Assembly (NCBI GenBank): GCA_947479995.1 | Contig: CANKBT010000048.1 | Coordinates: 1 to 13,913 of the forward strand | Length of the DNA: 13,913 nt | Source of the DNA: Frankiaceae bacterium | GTDB lineage: Bacteria; Actinomycetota; Actinomycetes; Mycobacteriales; SCTD01 | Direction: 5' to 3' | Notes under the pieces: generated by a model | The model's input: the letters and a program-made list of their open reading frames with translations, nothing else | What the model was told of the DNA's origin: nothing | Database searches by the model: none | Translations under genes and position numbers: made by a program | Shown: piece by piece, positions 5,364 through 12,079 of the stretch | Numbering within the stretch: the first letter of the stretch is position 1 | Layout: every line of letters begins with the position of its first letter

Positions 5364-7502
5364 ATGCTGAGGGACCTCGTGCAGCACGGCGCGCTGGTCC
5401 AGGCCGTCCTCGACACGGTCGAGGTCGGCATCGTCGCGTGCGACGCCGCGGGACGGCTCACCGTCTTCAACGCCGCCGCCCGGGCCGTCCACGGCCTGGA
5501 CCCCGACGGCAGCCTCACGCCCGACGAGTGGGCCGGCCACTACGCGCTGCGCTGCGCCGACGGCACCACGCCGCTCGCGGCCGACCGGGTGCCGCTGCTG
5601 CGCGCCCTGGTCGAGGGCCGGGTGGTCGGCGCGGAGGTCGTCATCGCGCCGACCGGCCGCCCGCCCGTGCGGGTGCGCTGCGACGGCCGGGCCCTGCGCG
5701 CCCCGGACGGCGCGCTGGCCGGCGCCGTCGTCGCCATGACCGACGTCACCGCCGCCCTGGCCGCCGAGAAGGAGCTGCGCCACGCCCGCGAGGTCGTCGA
5801 CCGCACCACCGAGGCCCTCTCGCGCAGCGAGGAGCTCGTCCGCACGGCCTTCGAGCACGGGCCGGTCGCGATGTGCTGGGTCGACCCGCGCGGTGCGATC
5901 GAGCACGCCAACCCGGCGCTGCGCCGCCTGCTGTCGATGAGCACGCGGGCGCTGCACGGCGCCCCGCTCGCCGGGCTCGTCGTGCCCGCCGACCGCGACC
6001 GGCTGGAGGTGGCCGTGCGGGCCGCCGGCGCCGGCACGACGCTCACCGAGCCCGTCGAGGTGCGGCTGGTGCGCACCGACGGGGTGCCGCTGTGGGTCGA
6101 GCTGACGAGCAACCGCGTCCCCGGCGGCTACGTGCTCGTGCAGCTGGCCGACGTCGACGCCCGCAAGCAGCGCGAGCACCACCTCGAGCGCCTGGCGGCC
6201 ACCGACTCGCTCACCGGCCTGGCCAACCGCCCGGCGCTCACCGCCGCCCTCACCGACCGGCTGGCGCCCGGCTCCTCGCGCGGCGAGCTGGTGCTGCTGT
6301 TCCTCGACCTCGACGACTTCAAGACCGTCAACGACACGCTCGGCCACGCCGCCGGCGACCTCGTGCTCGTCGAGGTGGCCCGCCGCCTGCAGGCGGCCGT
6401 GCGCCCCGGCGACCTGGTGGCCCGGCTGCACGGCGACGAGTTCGTCGTGGTCTGCGCCGAGACCGCGCCCGTCGGCACCGGCATGCGCACCGGCGACGCG
6501 CTGCTGCGCCGCGTGCACGCCGCCCTGCACCCGCCGGTGCACCTGCCGAGCGGCTCGCACCACGTGCGCGCCAGCATCGGCCTGGCCGTCGCCGTGCCCG
6601 GCGAGCACCCGAGCGTCGTGCTCGCCCGGGCCGACCGGGCGATGTACGCCGGCAAGCCGGGCGTCGCGCCCCGCGCGGCCTCGACCGCCGACGCCGCGCA
6701 GCCGCGCCTGGCCGACCTGGTCGCCACCGCGGTGCAGGAGGAGCGGCTGTCGCTCGTGCACCAGCCGGTCATCGACCTGGCCACCGGCCGCTGGATCGGC
6801 GTCGAGGCGCTCGTGCGCATGGTCGACCGCAAGGGCCACCTCGTCATGCCCGACGCCTTCATCCCGGTGGCGGAGTCCGGCGGGTCGATCCACGAGCTCG
6901 GCGACTGGGTGCTGCGCACCTCCTGCGTGCAGGCGGCCGCGTGGAAGGACGCGCTGCCGGCCGGCCACGACTTCGTCGTCGGCGTCAACCTCAGCCCGCG
7001 CCAGCTCGACGACCCGGAGCTGCTCGACCGGCTCGACGACGCGCTGCTCGTCTCCGGCCTCGAGCCGACCGCGCTGGCGCTGGAGCTCACCGAGCGGCTG
7101 CTCACCGCCGACAGCCCGCGCGTGCGGGCGACGCTCAGCGCGGTGCGCGAGCGCGGCGTGCACCTGGCCGCCGACGACTTCGGCACCGGCTACTCGTCGG
7201 TGTCCTACCTCGCCGACCTGCCGCTCGACATCATCAAGCTCGACCGCTCCTGGACCTCGCGGCTGGCCCGCACCGGCGCCGCCTCGCGGCTGGCGGTCGG
7301 CGTCGCCCGGCTGGCCGCCTCGACCGGGATGGTCGTGGTCGCCGAGGGCATCGAGGTCGTCGAGGAGATGGCGGCCGTGCAGGAGCACGGCTGCACGCTC
7401 GGGCAGGGCTACCTGTTCGCCAAGCCGCTGGCCACGGCCGAGTTCACCGAGCGGCTGCTGGCGCCGCCGCTGCCGCTGCCGAGGCAGGCGACCGGCGGCT
7501 GA
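5364..7502 (+). CDS. PAS-PAS-GGDEF-EAL cyclic-di-GMP phosphodiesterase (dual-domain)
   Basis: This 712-residue cytoplasmic protein has two PAS-like sensor domains (about 10-130 and 157-270), a GGDEF domain (about 272-432) and an EAL domain (about 448-700). The GGDEF domain has LDLDDFKTVND and an RPGD I-site (347-350), but its signature reads HGDEF (356-360), with His for the first Gly. The EAL domain keeps every catalytic position: EALVR with Glu481, Asn542 (NLSPRQL), Glu574 (ELTE), Asp604-Asp605 (DDFGTGYSS), Lys625 (IKLD), Glu661 (AEGIE) and Gln681 (QGYLFAKPL). c-di-GMP hydrolysis to pGpG is therefore the likely output, with the GGDEF part cyclase-active or GTP-regulatory. No membrane segment is present. 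ATG at 5364 follows AGGTGGAG; GTG at 5355 is an alternative adding three residues. The gene is divergent from the membrane cyclase. Confidence 0.93.
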   Translation: MLRDLVQHGALVQAVLDTVEVGIVACDAAGRLTVFNAAARAVHGLDPDGSLTPDEWAGHYALRCADGTTPLAADRVPLLRALVEGRVVGAEVVIAPTGRPPVRVRCDGRALRAPDGALAGAVVAMTDVTAALAAEKELRHAREVVDRTTEALSRSEELVRTAFEHGPVAMCWVDPRGAIEHANPALRRLLSMSTRALHGAPLAGLVVPADRDRLEVAVRAAGAGTTLTEPVEVRLVRTDGVPLWVELTSNRVPGGYVLVQLADVDARKQREHHLERLAATDSLTGLANRPALTAALTDRLAPGSSRGELVLLFLDLDDFKTVNDTLGHAAGDLVLVEVARRLQAAVRPGDLVARLHGDEFVVVCAETAPVGTGMRTGDALLRRVHAALHPPVHLPSGSHHVRASIGLAVAVPGEHPSVVLARADRAMYAGKPGVAPRAASTADAAQPRLADLVATAVQEERLSLVHQPVIDLATGRWIGVEALVRMVDRKGHLVMPDAFIPVAESGGSIHELGDWVLRTSCVQAAAWKDALPAGHDFVVGVNLSPRQLDDPELLDRLDDALLVSGLEPTALALELTERLLTADSPRVRATLSAVRERGVHLAADDFGTGYSSVSYLADLPLDIIKLDRSWTSRLARTGAASRLAVGVARLAASTGMVVVAEGIEVVEEMAAVQEHGCTLGQGYLFAKPLATAEFTERLLAPPLPLPRQATGG

Positions 7503-7505
7503 CCC

Positions 7506-7534
7506 TTGACGCGCTGTGACGCGCACCACACGAT
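7506..7534 (+). promoter_or_regulatory. Predicted sigma-70-type promoter for the Mce-family gene
   Basis: TTGACG (7506-7511) is separated by exactly 17 bp from CACGAT (7529-7534), a -35/-10 pair fitting TTGACN and TANNNT except for one base. It begins 4 nt after the stop of the GGDEF-EAL gene. The start point would be near 7541, leaving a leader of about 53 nt before the GTG at 7594. That leader contains GGAGG (7549-7553), which could pair with CCTCC (7540-7544), and a GCCTGGC/GCCAGGC repeat (7556-7562 and 7583-7589). Confidence 0.5.
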
Positions 7535-7593
7535 GACCCCCTCCGGGGGGAGGTCGCCTGGCACCGCCACTGCGCAGGGGTCGCCAGGCCGCC

Positions 7594-8889
7594 GTGCAGC
7601 GCCTGCAGGGCGTCGCGTTCCTCGTCGTCCTCGCGCTGCTCGTGTCGCTGGCCGTCGCGGTCTACCAGCGGCGCTTCTACGACGTCGTGCGCGTCGACGT
7701 CCGCACGAGCGCGATCGGCAACCAGCTGAGCGTCGGCGGCGACGTCGAGGTCGAGGGCGTCGTGGTCGGCCGGATCACCGGTGTGAGCAGCCGCGGCGCC
7801 GGCGCCACCATCGCCGTGGCCATCGACGCCGAGCACGCCGGCCTCGTGCCGGCCGACAGCGTCGCGCGCCTGCTGCCCAAGACGCTGTTCGGCGAGAAGT
7901 ACGTCGACCTCGTGCGCCCGCCGGGCGGCGACGGGCGCCCGGTGGCCGAGGGCGACGTCCTCGAGCAGGACCGCGCCACGGCGACGGTCGAGACCGAGCA
8001 GGTGCTCACCGACCTGCTCCCGCTGCTGCGCACCCTCGGGCCCGACGACCTGTCGCGCACGCTCGGCGCGCTGTCCGGCGCCCTGCGCGGCCGCGGCGAG
8101 CGGATCGGGGAGAACGCCGTGCTCACCCGCGACTACCTGGCGGCCCTCAACCCCGCCCTGCCGGCCGTCCAGCGCGACCTCGTCGGCCTGGCCGACCTCG
8201 CCGACACGTACGACCAGGCGGCCCCGGACGTGCTGGCCGTGCTCGACGACCTGGCCTTCAGCGCCCGCTCGCTGGTCGACCAGCAGGACGAGCTGGCGCG
8301 CTTCCTCGACACCACCAGCGTCGTCACGGGCGCGGCGGGGTCGTTGCTGGCGGACAACGAGCAGCGGCTCGTCGCCGTCGCCGCCGAGAGCCTGCCGTCG
8401 CTGGAGCTCTACGCCCGCTACAGCCCGCAGTACGGCTGCTTCCTGCGCACCATCGAGGAGTTCTCGCAGGTCGCCGACCTGGTCGGCGGCCTCCAGCCCG
8501 GCATCCACATCTCGCTGGTCGGCACGATCGACGGCGGGCCGTTCCTGCCCGTCGACCGGCCCGTGTTCGGCGACGAGAGCCCGCCGACCTGCCGCGGCCT
8601 GGAGGGCGAGGCGACCCGCGAGATCCCGTTCCCGCTCTACCGCGAGTCCGAGGACGGCTACGACGACGAGGCCGAGGCCCGCTGCCCCGAGGTGAGCCAG
8701 GGGCGCCGGTCGAACGAGACCGCCTGCCCGGACCCCTCGGCCGGCTCGGCCGCCACGGTCTCGGCGCAGGGCACCGCCATGCGGCTGGTCAGCGCCCCGC
8801 TGCTCGGCACCAGCCCCGACGCGGTGCCGCCGCTGTCGGCCCTGCTGCTCGGGCCGATGGTGCGCGGCACGACGGTCACGCTGGGCTGA
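7594..8889 (+). CDS. Orphan Mce/MlaD-domain protein
   Basis: This 431-residue protein has one N-terminal hydrophobic helix (about 6-24) and an MCE/MlaD domain (about 33-110) with the usual VRVDVRTSAIGNQLSVGGDVEVEG... pattern and LLPKTLFGEKYVDL (93-106). The long C-terminal region resembles the helical Mce1 tail. It then ends in a Cys-containing acidic segment (residues about 330-395). MCE proteins form hexameric periplasmic or cell-envelope lipid channels fed by YrbE permeases and an Mce ATPase. None of these is nearby, so the gene is an orphan. GTG at 7594 gives only five residues before the helix. An in-frame CTG at 7558, 4 nt after GGAGG, would add a basic 12-residue leader and is a real alternative. 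Its own promoter appears to lie at 7506-7534. The substrate is unknown. Confidence 0.85.
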   Translation: MQRLQGVAFLVVLALLVSLAVAVYQRRFYDVVRVDVRTSAIGNQLSVGGDVEVEGVVVGRITGVSSRGAGATIAVAIDAEHAGLVPADSVARLLPKTLFGEKYVDLVRPPGGDGRPVAEGDVLEQDRATATVETEQVLTDLLPLLRTLGPDDLSRTLGALSGALRGRGERIGENAVLTRDYLAALNPALPAVQRDLVGLADLADTYDQAAPDVLAVLDDLAFSARSLVDQQDELARFLDTTSVVTGAAGSLLADNEQRLVAVAAESLPSLELYARYSPQYGCFLRTIEEFSQVADLVGGLQPGIHISLVGTIDGGPFLPVDRPVFGDESPPTCRGLEGEATREIPFPLYRESEDGYDDEAEARCPEVSQGRRSNETACPDPSAGSAATVSAQGTAMRLVSAPLLGTSPDAVPPLSALLLGPMVRGTTVTLG

Positions 8890-8897
8890 GCCGCCGC

Positions 8898-8956
8898 CGG
8901 GCGCGGGGCGGCGCCCGAGCCGCCGCCTTCCGCGGCGAACCGCTGCGGGCGCCGCC
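8898..8956. repeat. Overlapping inverted repeats between the Mce gene and the next gene
   Basis: CGGGCGC (8898-8904) pairs with GCGCCCG (8911-8917), a 7-bp stem with a 6-nt loop starting 8 nt after the Mce stop. The right arm is also part of an 11-bp perfect repeat, GGCGGCGCCCG (8907-8917) with CGGGCGCCGCC (8946-8956). Either could be a terminator-like hairpin for the Mce transcript, but no T-run follows, so intrinsic termination is unproven. Confidence 0.35.
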
Positions 8957-8962
8957 GCCCGC

Positions 8963-8971
8963 TGGCACGCT
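8963..8971 (+). promoter_or_regulatory. Predicted leaderless promoter (extended -10) of the gene at 8978
   Basis: TGGCACGCT (TGN plus CACGCT, fitting TANNNT except for the first base) lies exactly 6 nt before the GTG start. There is no Shine-Dalgarno sequence. This is the same geometry as at 2499-2507, 2547-2555 and 10827-10835, and indicates a leaderless transcript independent of the Mce gene. Confidence 0.5.
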
Positions 8972-8977
8972 GCGCCG

Positions 8978-10111
8978 GTGCTCCTCGCCTCCGTGCTCCA
9001 CGCCCTGCGCTACCCCGGCGTGCAGGCGGCCCTCGCCGCTGCCCTCGTCGGGGCGCTGACCGCGGGCACGGGCGGCGCGCTGCGCGGCCTGGTCGGCACC
9101 GTCGTCCTCGTCCTCGCGGCCGACCTCCTCGTCCTGCTCGTCGGCACGTGCCTGGGCTTCGTGGCCTCGCAGGTCGAGGTCGGCACCGGCCGGGTCCTGC
9201 GCCAGTACCGGTGGGGTCGGCACGACGTCGTCGTCCGGCGCCTGCCCTGGACGGTCGGCACCAGCGGCCTGCACCGCGGCCGCCGGCTGCTGCGGACCCG
9301 CGTCGCGACCGCCGTGCTCGTGCGGCTCGCAGCCCTGGCGGCCGTGGCGGTGCTGCTGCTCGGCCGTGCGCCGTGGCAGGGGCTCGCCGCGGGAGCCGCC
9401 TGCCTGCTGGCGCTGTCCTTCGCCGGCGGTCGGGACGGCCGCGGCCGCCCGGCGGACGGTCGACTGCTGCTCCGGCTGCCGCGCTCGTCCGAGGCGCACC
9501 TGCGCGGGTGGTGGCGCAGCCCGCTGGGCGGCGCGGCGCTCGACGCCGCCTGGCGCCTCGACCACGCCACGGCGGCCGCGCTGGCCCGGCAGGCGCTGGC
9601 CGTCGACCCGCAGGACGCCAGCGCGCGCACGGCGCTGTCCTGCGCCGCCGACGAGACCGGCGACGTCGAGACGGCGCTGGAGATGGCCGAGTGGGCCGCC
9701 GCCGCGCAGCCGCAGGGGCCGGAGCGCATCGTCGCCAGCAGCAACCTCGCGTGGGCCCTGCTGCGCTGCGCCGAGGCGGGGCGTCCCGCCCCCGACTGGT
9801 CGGCGCGCGCCGGCGCCGCGCTCGACGAGGCCGAGCGGCTCGGCGGCAGCACCTGGCAGCTGGAGGACAACCGCGCCCTGTGGCACCTGCTGCACGGCCG
9901 GCTGCACAGCGCTGAGAGCCACCTGGGCTGGCCGCTCGAGGAGGCGGTGCACCCGCAGGAGCGCGCCGACGTCCTGCTCACGTACGCGGCGGTGCTGCAC
10001 GAGCGCGGCGACCGCAGCACCGCGGCGCAGGTGCTGGCCGAGTCCCGCCGCCTGTGGGCCTCGCCCCGCCTGCCCGACGTCGAGCGGCGGATGGGCGTCG
10101 TCGCCGGCTGA
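8978..10111 (+). CDS. Multi-pass membrane protein with TPR-like C-terminal domain
   Basis: This 377-residue protein has hydrophobic segments at about 14-32, 38-64, 110-129 and 134-149, then a soluble domain (about 185-370) of paired helices that reads as TPR-like repeats (for example ATAAALARQALAVDPQDASARTAL is followed by DVETALEMAEWAAAAQPQ, and later RADVLLTYAAVLHERGD). Residues about 60-105 (VEVGTGRVLRQ...RRLPWTVG) recall the loop after the active-site helix of M50 site-2 proteases, but no HExxH is present, so a protease role is not supported. TPR domains normally bind partner proteins; here the domain is probably cytoplasmic. GTG at 8978 is fixed by the leaderless promoter. The gene ends 16 nt before the convergent isomerase gene. 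No function can be named. Confidence 0.8.
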   Translation: MLLASVLHALRYPGVQAALAAALVGALTAGTGGALRGLVGTVVLVLAADLLVLLVGTCLGFVASQVEVGTGRVLRQYRWGRHDVVVRRLPWTVGTSGLHRGRRLLRTRVATAVLVRLAALAAVAVLLLGRAPWQGLAAGAACLLALSFAGGRDGRGRPADGRLLLRLPRSSEAHLRGWWRSPLGGAALDAAWRLDHATAAALARQALAVDPQDASARTALSCAADETGDVETALEMAEWAAAAQPQGPERIVASSNLAWALLRCAEAGRPAPDWSARAGAALDEAERLGGSTWQLEDNRALWHLLHGRLHSAESHLGWPLEEAVHPQERADVLLTYAAVLHERGDRSTAAQVLAESRRLWASPRLPDVERRMGVVAG

Positions 10112-10127
10112 CGTCGCGCCGGGGGGC

Positions 10128-10820
10128 CTAGCCCGGGAGGCTGGTGCTGCCGAGCGCGGAGGAGCGGAGCTTGCCGAGCGCCCGCTCGTACAGCTCCTCC
10201 TTGATCGCGCCCAGCGTCGGGCCGTGCTTGCCGGCGAGCTCCTGCGCGCGGGCGACCGCGACGGCGAGCAGCTCCTCCTCGGGCACCGCGACGTCGACGA
10301 GCCCGGCCGCGGCGGCCGCCGCGCCGCCGTAGCGCTGGCCGGTCGTCATGGCCTCGTGCGCGACCGCGGGGGTGAGGCGCGCGGCGATGAGCGCGCTCAT
10401 GCCGGGCGTGAACGGGATGCGGATGTCGACCTCGGGCAGGCAGAAGTAGCCGCGGTCGCTGCGCATGACGCGCTGGTCGTGGGCGAGCGCGATCATGGCG
10501 CCGGCGGCGTAGCAGTGGCCCTGGACCGCCGCGACGCACGGCACCGGCAGGGCCACCACGCGGGCGAGCAGGGCGTGGACGGAGTCGACGTAGCCCGCGA
10601 AGCCGTCCGGGTTCTCGCCGAGCCAGGCCAGGTCGAGCCCCTGCGACCAGGTCTTGCCGCTCGCCGTGGTGACCAGCGCCCGCGGCTCGGGCGTCGCGAC
10701 GACCTCGTCGAGCGCGGCGCCGACCTCGGCCACCCAGTCGGGCGAGAAGCGGTTCTCGCCGTCGCCGAGGTGCAGCAGGAACACGTCAGGGGCGTCCGCG
10801 GAGCGGGTCAGCGTGGGCAC
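10128..10820 (-). CDS. Enoyl-CoA hydratase/isomerase family protein, ECI-like
   Basis: This 230-residue crotonase-fold protein is most like the short delta3,delta2-enoyl-CoA isomerases, including plant peroxisomal ECI. The shared pattern is LGDGENRF (18-25), TTASGKTWSQGLDLAWL (51-67), QGHCYAAGAMIALAHD (100-115), RSDRGYFCLPEVDI (120-133) and the following helices. Gly61 and Gly107 sit in the two oxyanion-hole regions. Glu130 in PEVDI occupies the position of the catalytic Glu in ECI. It would move a 3-cis/trans double bond to 2-trans so that unsaturated fatty acids can enter beta-oxidation. It is short compared with classic EchA hydratases (about 255-260) and lacks their first catalytic Glu context, which favours isomerase. 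GTG at 10820 is set by a leaderless -10. It is a single-gene unit, divergent from the M23 peptidase. Confidence 0.85.
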   Translation of the reverse strand: MPTLTRSADAPDVFLLHLGDGENRFSPDWVAEVGAALDEVVATPEPRALVTTASGKTWSQGLDLAWLGENPDGFAGYVDSVHALLARVVALPVPCVAAVQGHCYAAGAMIALAHDQRVMRSDRGYFCLPEVDIRIPFTPGMSALIAARLTPAVAHEAMTTGQRYGGAAAAAAGLVDVAVPEEELLAVAVARAQELAGKHGPTLGAIKEELYERALGKLRSSALGSTSLPG

Positions 10821-10826
10821 CCGGCG

Positions 10827-10835
10827 ATCCTGGCA
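10827..10835 (-). promoter_or_regulatory. Predicted leaderless promoter (extended -10) of the isomerase gene
   Basis: On the minus strand, TGCCAGGAT lies exactly 6 nt (CGCCGG) before the GTG start at 10820. With the preceding GTC it repeats GTCTGCCAGG from the amylosucrase divergent promoters. There is no Shine-Dalgarno sequence, so transcription probably starts at the GTG. Confidence 0.55.
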
Positions 10836-10880
10836 GACGCCCGGGCGGACGGGGCGGGGCCCCGGTCGCGCTCCGCGGTC

Positions 10881-10904
10881 CGCGGTCGCGCCGGCGCGAC
10901 CGCG
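10881..10904. repeat. 24-bp perfect palindrome between divergent genes
   Basis: CGCGGTCGCGCC (10881-10892) is followed immediately by its exact reverse complement GGCGCGACCGCG (10893-10904). It lies 46 bp upstream of the isomerase -10 and 52 bp upstream of the M23 peptidase start. A further half-copy, GGTCGCG, occurs at 10864-10870. It may be an operator for a dimeric regulator, or a hairpin in the M23 leader if transcription starts upstream of it. The base composition lowers its statistical weight, but a perfect 12-bp arm with no spacer is still long. Confidence 0.55.
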
Positions 10905-10956
10905 CCCGGCCCGGGCGGCCCTCAAGCCGCCCCGCGGCCGTGCCGACCTCTCCGGG

Positions 10957-12072
10957 GTGACCCGTCCCCGCCGCGCCGCGCTCGCGGGCCTGCTCGCGCT
11001 CGCCGCGGCGGTCGGCACCGCGCTCGGGCCGGCGTCGGCGCAGGACGGCCTCGCCTCCGCCGAGGCGCGCGCGACTGCGCTGCGGGCCGAGCTGGCGGTG
11101 CTGCGCGACCAGGCGGCGCAGACCGTCGCGGCGTACGAGCAGGCCGAGCACGCGCTCGCCGAGGCGGTCACCCGCGCGATGGGGCTGTCGGTCGAGCTCG
11201 ACGCCGCCCGCCGCGACGCCGTCGCCGCGACCGCCGAGCGCAACGCCCGCATCGCCGCGCTCTACAAGTCCGGCGGCCGCACCGGCCTGCTCATGGGCTT
11301 CACGCAGGCGACGAGCGCGCGCGACCTCGCCACCCGCTACGCCGACATGACCTCGATCGTCGACGCCGACACCGAGGCCCGTGACGCCTCGACCGAGGCC
11401 ACCCTCGCCCTCGCCGCCGCCGAGGAGGCCGCGGGCGAGCTGGCCGCCGAGCGCACCCGGCTCGCCGGCCGCCTCGCCGAGGAGACCGACCGCCTCGACG
11501 CCTCCTTCGCCGCCCAGCAGCAGGCCCTCGCGTCCGCCGACGCCGAGGTGCGCCGGCTCGTCGAGGAGCAGCGCGAGGCCGCCCGCCGCGCGGCGGCCGC
11601 CGCGCTCGCCGCCGCCTCCGCGTCGGCCGCCGGCGGCGTGCCGGGCCCCGGCGGCCCGGCCTTCTCGCGCCCCGGCGGCACCTGCCCGGTCGGTCCGGTG
11701 CACAACTTCACGAACGACTGGCACGCCCCGCGCTCCGGCGGCCGCCAGCACCAGGGCACCGACGTCTTCGCGCCCAAGGGCAGCAACGCCTTCGCGGTCG
11801 TCGACGGGGTGGTCGACAAGGTGGGCGCCGGCGGCCTCGGCGGCCTCAGCCTGTGGCTGCGCGGCGACGACGGCACCCGGTACTACTACGCGCACAACGA
11901 CCGGAACCTCGTGACGGTCGGGCAGCGGGTCACCGCCGGCCAGCCGGTCGCGACCGTGGGCAACACCGGCAACGCCGAGACCACGCCGGCGCACGTCCAC
12001 TTCGAGGTGCACCCCGGCGGGGGCGCGGCGGTCAACCCGTACCCCTGGCTGTCGGCGATCTGCGCCGGCTGA
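10957..12072 (+). CDS. Secreted M23 (LytM-type) metallopeptidase with coiled coil
   Basis: This 371-residue protein is predicted to be exported and to cut peptidoglycan cross-links, or to activate amidases as NlpD/EnvC do. It has a signal peptide (Arg residues at 3, 5 and 6, hydrophobic core 8-23, likely cleavage after ASA at 28), a long Ala/Glu-rich coiled coil (about 33-218), a Gly/Pro linker (226-240) and a C-terminal M23 domain (about 248-365). The zinc motif HQGTD gives His265 and Asp269; AHND (312-315) and HVH give His313, His346 and His348. All are present, so the domain should be active. Cys243 and Cys369 flank the domain and may form a disulfide. The coiled coil plus M23 layout matches the RipA/EnvC-like division hydrolase partners of actinobacteria. 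GTG at 10957 has no Shine-Dalgarno sequence; a weak -10 (GACCTC, 6 nt upstream) hints at leaderless expression. Confidence 0.92.
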   Translation: MTRPRRAALAGLLALAAAVGTALGPASAQDGLASAEARATALRAELAVLRDQAAQTVAAYEQAEHALAEAVTRAMGLSVELDAARRDAVAATAERNARIAALYKSGGRTGLLMGFTQATSARDLATRYADMTSIVDADTEARDASTEATLALAAAEEAAGELAAERTRLAGRLAEETDRLDASFAAQQQALASADAEVRRLVEEQREAARRAAAAALAAASASAAGGVPGPGGPAFSRPGGTCPVGPVHNFTNDWHAPRSGGRQHQGTDVFAPKGSNAFAVVDGVVDKVGAGGLGGLSLWLRGDDGTRYYYAHNDRNLVTVGQRVTAGQPVATVGNTGNAETTPAHVHFEVHPGGGAAVNPYPWLSAICAG

Positions 12073-12079
12073 GCGGCCC

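Noticed and set aside
5438..7519. Second plus-strand frame inside the GGDEF-EAL gene
   Set aside because: Arg/Pro/Ala-rich shadow of the real frame with no domain signal.
660..7529. Very long minus-strand open frame through many genes
   Set aside because: Only its last part (660-2492) is the amylosucrase. The rest is antisense to clear genes and kept open by the lack of stop codons in GC-rich DNA.
10112..10127. Terminator between the convergent TPR and isomerase genes
   Set aside because: Only 16 bp, GC-rich, with no convincing stem-loop.
12073..12079. Terminator between the convergent M23 and nrtR genes
   Set aside because: Only 7 bp separate the stop codons, with no stem and T-run.
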